This document shows, one piece after another, positions 58,947 through 64,000 of a stretch of DNA of 64,000 bases (positions are counted from its first letter, which is position 1; the number at the start of each line of letters is the position of its first letter). Source of the DNA: Alteromonas sp. a30. GTDB taxonomy: Bacteria > Pseudomonadota > Gammaproteobacteria > Enterobacterales > Alteromonadaceae. The stretch is taken from contig NZ_JABEPE010000010.1 of the NCBI RefSeq assembly GCF_026788005.1, forward strand, positions 62,001-126,000. Reading direction: 5' to 3'. The translations under genes and the position numbers were made by a program. Under the pieces are notes generated by a model, which was given only the letters and a program-made list of their open reading frames with translations, did not search any database and was not told the DNA's origin.

Positions 58947-59636
58947 TTACATTTTCGCAGAAAAACGGTATCCCGCACCACGAACGGTTTGTATCATATT
59001 TTCGTGCCCATTGCCCGAAATGGCCTTGCGTAAACGTCGAATATGAACGTCTACGGTACGATCTTCCACGTAAACGTTTGTTCCCCACACATGGTCCAAT
59101 AACTGCTCTCGACTGTATACGCGGTCTAAGTGTGTCATAAAAAAGTGGAGTAATTTAAATTCGGTTGGCCCCAGTTTAAGATGGTTATCATTAGATGAAA
59201 CACGATGAGAAACAGGGTCAAGAATCAAGCCATTAATATTAATGGGTTCATCTGCCGATGTGGGTGAAGCACGGCGCATCACGGCCTTTATTCGCGCGAT
59301 AAGTTCTTTTGGAGAGAAAGGCTTAGTGACATAATCATCCGCTCCCGATTCTAACCCGCGCACCTTATCTTCTTCTTCACCTCTGGCGGTCAACATGATA
59401 ATGGGGATGTCTCGAGTATGTTCGTGCAACTTCAACTTCTTCGCGAGTTGCACACCTGAGCCGCCCGGCATCATCCAATCTAATAAGATTAAATCTGGAT
59501 AAGGTTCCTTTACCTTCTCCAGTGCGACATCAAAATCTTCAGCTTCAATCACTTCAAAATCGGATTGTTCTAATACAAACTTCACCATATCACGGATAGG
59601 TGATTCGTCTTCAACAACAAGAATACGCTTCGACAT
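58947..59636 (-). CDS. phoB: Phosphate-regulon response regulator PhoB
   Basis: 229-residue OmpR-family activator of the Pho regulon. Receiver domain with D9-E10-like acidic pocket ([11 protein letters not shown]), phospho-acceptor in [14 protein letters not shown] in VTKPFSP; the C-terminal winged helix has [34 protein letters not shown] and the recognition helix [14 protein letters not shown]. First in phoB-phoR-pstS-2OG oxygenase. A Pho box sits 50 bases upstream with a well-placed -10, so it is probably autoregulated. Confidence 0.96.
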   Translation of the reverse strand: MSKRILVVEDESPIRDMVKFVLEQSDFEVIEAEDFDVALEKVKEPYPDLILLDWMMPGGSGVQLAKKLKLHEHTRDIPIIMLTARGEEEDKVRGLESGADDYVTKPFSPKELIARIKAVMRRASPTSADEPININGLILDPVSHRVSSNDNHLKLGPTEFKLLHFFMTHLDRVYSREQLLDHVWGTNVYVEDRTVDVHIRRLRKAISGNGHENMIQTVRGAGYRFSAKM

Positions 59637-60031
59637 GAGATAACCCAGTAGTCCTAAAAATTCGCGGCAATTATTTGTCTAAAATATGACATTTTCATGA
59701 AATGTCTGAAAACTTTAGCCTAGTCATTGTAAGCTAAATCGCGTACATTTTTGTTTGTAATTTTGATTTTGGCCCGTCGAGCAGCATCCTCATTAGACTA
59801 AATAACGATGTCATTTGAGCAAATAGATTTCGACACGCTTATAAAATCAGCTTTACAATTAACGATTAGAAATTCCACGCATTAACATTAATGGTATACA
59901 TTTCTTCAAGATAAGAAGTATTCGGAGTTGTTCCTGCCATCGCTCACTTGAACCGTTCAATAAGCAGTATAAACAATGGTTTACGAGTAAATAGCTGGCA
60001 CAGACAGCGTCATAATAATAAGGGTTCTTTA
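59637..60031. other. Divergent promoter region between phoB and the orphan kinase
   Basis: 395 bases without a gene. Contains the phoB Pho box (59686-59703) with its -10, and, nearer the kinase gene, AT-rich sequence including GGTATACAT near 59890-59898 that could be its -10. A TTG-initiated extension of the kinase ORF through this region was judged unlikely. Confidence 0.6.
59686..59703 (-). promoter_or_regulatory. Candidate Pho box upstream of phoB
   Basis: Minus strand ATTTCAT-GAAA-ATGTCAT (5/7 and 6/7). AATAAT (59675-59670) lies 10 bp downstream, five of six to the -10 consensus. The best-supported site, since phoB autoregulation is widespread. Confidence 0.75.
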
Positions 60032-61783
60032 ATGTCTAAAGTCAAAACCGGGCTATCCACCAAACTGCTTACCCGGGTTTTATCGGTTTACTTTATCCTG
60101 ACGCTGCTGGTAACTGCTGGTCAAATTCTGACGGAATATCTGAATGCAAAAAAGCATATTGTCGATGAGCTACAAACGTTAAAAAACACGTTTAGCGTCA
60201 GCTTAACCCGAGCCATTTGGGAGCTTAATACCCCACAAGCTAAATCAATTGCCGAAGGTTTAATGGAATTACCCATTGTTGAAGGGGTGCAAATTCGCGA
60301 TGAAAACGGCAGCTATATTGCCAATTTAGGAACAACTTCACTTCTAGAAATTCCCCCTGTTAACACGGGTGTACGCCATGAACATGAAGGAGGCACCTTT
60401 GGTTTCACGTTCCCGCTTATTTTTGAATTTTCTGGGCGCACTTCGAATGTGGGCGACGTTACCCTCTATTCCAGTTTTGAAATTATCTTTTCACGAATTG
60501 AAGTAGGCATTTATTTTTTAATCAGTAATGCCATCTTAAAAACCGGTTTTTTGGTTTTTTTATTCCTCAATGCATTTCGCACGATGCTGACCGACCCTTT
60601 GTCCGAGCTCACACGACAGATGAATGAATTCGACATTGAGCGACTTGAGCAATCTAAACTAGTGGTGAAAATAGGCGAGAAAAACGAGTTGTATGTTTTA
60701 CGAGATGCGTACAATGATTTGGTTGATGACCTCATCGATTTTCAAAGTCGGCTTGGAGGGGCGCAATCAGAGTTGCGCGATGCCAACCGCAAATTAGACG
60801 AACAAAACTTGATGCTCGAACAGGAAGTGGCCAGAAAAACAGCGACTCTCAGCCGAATCATGCTGGACTTAGAACAACAGCGTGATGAACTCATTGATAA
60901 ACAATATGCGCTGAAAAAAGAAAATGAAAACCGCCGCCAAATTGAAACGCGCTTGCTTGAGAAAAACAAAGAATTAGCTGACTCAATGGAAACGCTACGC
61001 CTAGCTCAAGATCAACTTGTAGAGTCAGAAAGAATGGCCTCTTTAGGCGGCTTGGTGGCCGGCATTGCCCATGATGTGAATACCCCGATTGGTGTGGGTG
61101 TGACCGCTGCGAGTATTTTGCAAGAAAGACTACAAAAGCTCCAAAGTGACTTTGATAATAAACAACTCACAAACAAAGCCATGGCTAACTTTCTGGAAGA
61201 TACCAGTAAAACAACTAATCTGTTAATGAATAATTTAAATCGCGCCTCCAACCTCATTGCCAGCTTTAAGCAAGTCTCGGTTGACCAAACCAGCGAAGCG
61301 ATTCGAAACATCAATTTGCTAGAATACGTGAACGAAATCATTCACTCCTTAGCGCCCAGATTAAAGAAAACCGAGCATAAAGTGAACGTGAATTGTCGGG
61401 ACGACATTACCGTATGTTGTGCTCCCGGCGCGATTGCACAAATCATCACCAATATGATGATGAATTCCCTGATCCACGGCTTTGAACATGTAACAAGAGG
61501 CACTATTACCATCGACATTTATCAAAAAGATGATGACATTTGTATCGATTACAAAGATGACGGTAAGGGTTTAAACGCAGAAATGTTAGAAAGGCATTTC
61601 GACGCCTTTTTCACCACTAAACGCGGTAAAGGGGGGAGCGGCCTAGGCACACATATTATGTATAACTTGGTCACGCAAACACTTAACGGGGAAATCACAG
61701 TGGAAAGCCGAGAAGGCGAAGGCGTTGCGTATCATATTAAATTCCCAAATCATAATATGAATGATGCATTCTGCTCGGAATAA
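60032..61783 (+). CDS. Orphan membrane sensor histidine kinase
   Basis: 583-residue kinase from the ATG at 60032, with AGGG well placed upstream; a TTG at 59948 lacks one. One membrane helix near residues 12-32 and another near 165-185 enclose a periplasmic sensor of about 130 residues (RAIWELNTPQAKSIAEGLMELP, VEGVQIRDENGSYIA). A HAMP-like segment and a long coiled coil (about 240-345) lead to an H-box variant GGLVAGIAHDVNTPIG and ATPase motifs NMMMNSLIHGFEH, DDGKGL and GGSGLGTHIMYNL. No response regulator lies beside it. It diverges from phoB. Confidence 0.92.
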   Translation: MSKVKTGLSTKLLTRVLSVYFILTLLVTAGQILTEYLNAKKHIVDELQTLKNTFSVSLTRAIWELNTPQAKSIAEGLMELPIVEGVQIRDENGSYIANLGTTSLLEIPPVNTGVRHEHEGGTFGFTFPLIFEFSGRTSNVGDVTLYSSFEIIFSRIEVGIYFLISNAILKTGFLVFLFLNAFRTMLTDPLSELTRQMNEFDIERLEQSKLVVKIGEKNELYVLRDAYNDLVDDLIDFQSRLGGAQSELRDANRKLDEQNLMLEQEVARKTATLSRIMLDLEQQRDELIDKQYALKKENENRRQIETRLLEKNKELADSMETLRLAQDQLVESERMASLGGLVAGIAHDVNTPIGVGVTAASILQERLQKLQSDFDNKQLTNKAMANFLEDTSKTTNLLMNNLNRASNLIASFKQVSVDQTSEAIRNINLLEYVNEIIHSLAPRLKKTEHKVNVNCRDDITVCCAPGAIAQIITNMMMNSLIHGFEHVTRGTITIDIYQKDDDICIDYKDDGKGLNAEMLERHFDAFFTTKRGKGGSGLGTHIMYNLVTQTLNGEITVESREGEGVAYHIKFPNHNMNDAFCSE

Positions 61784-61882
61784 CTGGTTTGAGGCGTCAC
61801 TTCCTGATAACCTCGCCCACCTAATTTTCGCACGTCATTCTTGCGCCTTTCAACACTCCGGTATCTAAGGGAAACAGCATTC

Positions 61883-62788
61883 ATGTGGTTTAAGAATTTA
61901 AAAATTTACCGACTCACAGAAACCCTCAATCTTGATGAATCACAACTTCAAGATTTACTTACAGAAAACAGCTTCCGCCCTTGCGGCAGCCAAGAACTGG
62001 CAAGCATGGGATGGACCAATCCACTCGGTCAAGGCGAAGCCTTATATCACTCTGCGAATGGTAATTTCTGGTTCACCTTACGCAAACAAGAGCGCATATT
62101 GCCTGCGTCAGTTGTTAATGCAGAACTGGAAGACAAAGTAAACGAAATTGAATCCAGCACCGGCAATCCTGTTGGCAAAAAAGCCAAGCAAGATTTAAAG
62201 CAAGAAATCGTACATAAACTTTTGCCACAAGCCTTCACTAAAATTGGCGACACTCACGGCTTTGTTTGCTCGTCTGCCAATCTCATTATGATTGATGCCT
62301 CTGCCGACGGTAAAGCCGAGACCTACCTTGCGGTTTTGCGTAAAACACTAGGCTCATTGCCTGTTGTGCCGCTTTCCAAACGCAGCATCGCCGAAGAGCT
62401 TACCGATTGGTTGGTGTCCGATAGCTGGCCGCGCGACATCGAGTTATTAGAAGAAGGCGAATTGAAAGACCCAGCAGAAAGCGGCGGCATTATTCGTTGT
62501 AAAAACCAAGATTTATTCGCTGACGAGATCAAAGCGCATTTAGACGCTGGCAAACAGCTTCATAAAGTGGAAATTAGCTGGAAGGAAACCCTGACCTGCA
62601 TTATCCAAGAAGATGCGTCAGTTAAACGTATTAAATTTTCCGACATGATGCGCGAAGAAAACGACGATATTCCACCTGAAGAATTATCCGCCCGCGCCGA
62701 CGCCGATTTTGCGCTTATGGCTGGTGAACTGGTGAAACTCGCTGAGTGGATTGACGAAACCTTTAATTTAAAGGAATCGGGGATTTAA
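61883..62788 (+). CDS. rdgC: Recombination-associated protein RdgC
   Basis: 301-residue DNA-binding ring protein that limits RecA function. Starts at the ATG giving MWFKNLKIYRLTE, the canonical RdgC N-terminus, with AAGGGA upstream; an ATG at 61841 would add fourteen unrelated residues. The sequence FRPCGSQELASMGWTNPLG and GFVCSSANLIMIDAS are family landmarks. Follows the kinase gene by 99 bases in the same direction. A strong terminator follows. Confidence 0.95.
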   Translation: MWFKNLKIYRLTETLNLDESQLQDLLTENSFRPCGSQELASMGWTNPLGQGEALYHSANGNFWFTLRKQERILPASVVNAELEDKVNEIESSTGNPVGKKAKQDLKQEIVHKLLPQAFTKIGDTHGFVCSSANLIMIDASADGKAETYLAVLRKTLGSLPVVPLSKRSIAEELTDWLVSDSWPRDIELLEEGELKDPAESGGIIRCKNQDLFADEIKAHLDAGKQLHKVEISWKETLTCIIQEDASVKRIKFSDMMREENDDIPPEELSARADADFALMAGELVKLAEWIDETFNLKESGI

Positions 62789-62806
62789 ACCCCCCAAGTT
62801 AACAGA

Positions 62807-62829
62807 AAAGGCTACCTAAGGTAGCCTTT
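62807..62829. terminator. Terminator after rdgC
   Basis: AAAGGCTACC (62807-62816), loop TAA, GGTAGCCTTT (62820-62829), then GTTATTTATT. Lies between convergent rdgC and the toxin-like gene and can serve both. Confidence 0.85.
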
Positions 62830-62857
62830 GTTATTTATTCCACTCTAAATACGTACT

Positions 62858-63814
62858 TTATCTTTTGCAGAAACTTTTCAGATCCGCAGAATCGCCAGTA
62901 TCAGGATAAGGGGATTGAGTATAGTTACAACGTAAATCCCATGTCGTTACTCCTTCCCACGTACCATAGGTTTTCACCTCCGCACCTGTTCTCTTGGATT
63001 TTAACGTCATGACATACGGCACACTTAAGGTAGCTCTCCATACTTCTGCCTTAGCAATAACTTGGGTGTGAGGTGGAGCCACCACAGGGAAATTACATTG
63101 ATAACTTTCAGAATAAGATTGTTCTTCACCAAAGGTTACCGACTCCTCTGTTGTGACCTCGATCGAGCCTTCCACATCTGCAACAAATGGAATTCCCGCT
63201 GAAAAGGTAAACCCTTCGGTTATGGAAAAGCCTGATGTCCGAGAAAAGCTAGAACTATTCTCTACCGATTTAGTTTTATCCAATTCCATAACTTGATCAG
63301 AATCAGTATCATTCTGATTTGTTAAGGTTGCTAAAACGTCTGGAGTCTGGTCGACTATTTGTGATTCATTGGTTTGATAATCAACATCTGTTACTTCCAT
63401 ATCTTCGTAGATGAAACAAAAATATTGGTCATTATAGATACCGCCGTCATAGGGGTAAGTAATAGCAGGATTACGCTCAACAATGCATTTAGAATCCTTA
63501 TAAGCGAGAATTCTAAAATATCCTTCCGTCTCACCTGAGCCCGCTTCAAAACGCCAATATTGATCGCTATATACACCGCTACCTTTGTAATATTCGACAA
63601 CATCTCGCTCAACAATGCAGCCACCATACTCAAGGCCAATAATCCGGTAATACCCCTCAAACTCACCCGTACCTGGCTCTAAGTACCAATACTGATCGTC
63701 ATAGGTATTACCTGAATACATGACAACATCTTCATCCCGACCTATCAGCCATTCTTTAGTAGTAAACCCTTGTAGCTTAAACCTAATATCGCTTGGGGGA
63801 ATATACATTGACAT
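62858..63814 (-). CDS. Aerolysin/natterin-like pore-forming protein with N-terminal repeats
   Basis: 318 residues, no signal peptide. Residues about 15-135 hold three related repeats of roughly 45 residues (YDDQYWYLEPGTGEFEGYYR, YSDQYWRFEAGSGETEGYFR, IYNDQYFCF), each of the first two ending CIVER; this looks like a carbohydrate-binding domain of beta-trefoil kind. Residues about 175-295 resemble the aerolysin-type pore module of natterins: Ser/Thr-rich SVENSSSFSRTSGFSITEG, AGIPFVADVEGSIEVTTEES, FGEEQSYSES and FPVVAPPHTQVIAKAEV. It should oligomerise and insert a beta barrel into target membranes. AGGAG precedes the ATG. The upstream DNA is notably AT-rich and no toxin partner is visible, so recent acquisition is possible. 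Confidence 0.78.
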   Translation of the reverse strand: MSMYIPPSDIRFKLQGFTTKEWLIGRDEDVVMYSGNTYDDQYWYLEPGTGEFEGYYRIIGLEYGGCIVERDVVEYYKGSGVYSDQYWRFEAGSGETEGYFRILAYKDSKCIVERNPAITYPYDGGIYNDQYFCFIYEDMEVTDVDYQTNESQIVDQTPDVLATLTNQNDTDSDQVMELDKTKSVENSSSFSRTSGFSITEGFTFSAGIPFVADVEGSIEVTTEESVTFGEEQSYSESYQCNFPVVAPPHTQVIAKAEVWRATLSVPYVMTLKSKRTGAEVKTYGTWEGVTTWDLRCNYTQSPYPDTGDSADLKSFCKR

Positions 63815-64000
63815 ACTTCACTCCTTTTTTAACAACCTAAATATGGACCTTATTTTATCCTATATGTCAATTTATAAATAATAGATTTGCTTTCACATGA
63901 CATAAATTCATACAAAATAATATTAAAAAACATTGAAACTTCTAAATTTTAAAATTTGAACAAAAATGTAATGTGTAATAACGTGAAATAGGCAAATTCT

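Noticed and set aside
59948-60031. TTG-initiated N-terminal extension of the orphan kinase
   Set aside because: No ribosome-binding site; the extension is polar and not conserved-looking, and the ATG at 60032 has AGGG upstream.

Overview
The window looks like a stretch of chromosome from a marine gammaproteobacterium of the Alteromonadales (Alteromonadaceae-like). This rests on the housekeeping proteins (MutS, PyrG, Eno, LeuABCD, Cca, SrmB, RdgB, HemW, RdgC), on a Vibrio/Shewanella-type TonB2 cluster with TtpC and DUF3450 proteins, and on two large TonB-dependent receptors. The genus cannot be fixed from the sequence alone. No rRNA or tRNA gene, CRISPR array, prophage or insertion sequence was seen.

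Layout. 1-5.5 kb: 3' end of mutS, a single-domain response regulator, pyrG, eno and an unrecognised gene. 5.5-10.5 kb: leuABCD behind a Leu-codon leader peptide and an attenuator, with a branched inverted repeat between leuB and leuC. 10.6-14.9 kb: a degenerate HD-GYP protein facing a gspA-gspB pair, in which GspB carries the same N-terminal domain as the HD-GYP protein. 15-19.5 kb: cca, srmB, rdgB-hemW. 19.5-28.3 kb: DUF2884, PAS and REC-CheC signalling genes, a thioredoxin-like protein, an MltB-type transglycosylase, an ECF sigma/anti-sigma/periplasmic operon and an OxyR-like regulator.

28.6-40.4 kb is a phosphate block: pstC-pstA-pstB-phoU-DUF47-pit on the minus strand, then gcvR-like and ppk-ppx on the plus strand. 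41-44.6 kb: a TonB-dependent receptor, a FecI-type sigma factor and a FecR reduced to its cytoplasmic domain. 44.6-49.8 kb: DUF3450-ttpC-exbB-exbD-tonB-TPR. 50-55.6 kb: a second TonB-dependent receptor behind an internally duplicated surface lipoprotein. 55.7-59.7 kb: phoB-phoR-pstS-like-prolyl hydroxylase. The right end holds an orphan histidine kinase, rdgC and an aerolysin/natterin-like pore-forming protein.

Most interesting reading. Pho-box-like sites (two 7-bp CTGTCAT-like repeats, 11-bp period, 10 bp upstream of a -10 hexamer) precede phoB, ppk and the DUF3450-TonB operon, and more weakly the lipoprotein-receptor pair. With the pstS-like gene and phoBR next door, this suggests a PhoB-controlled, TonB-energised system for taking up phosphate or a phosphorus compound across the outer membrane. 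The binding sites are seen in the sequence; the substrate and the regulatory conclusion are inferred.
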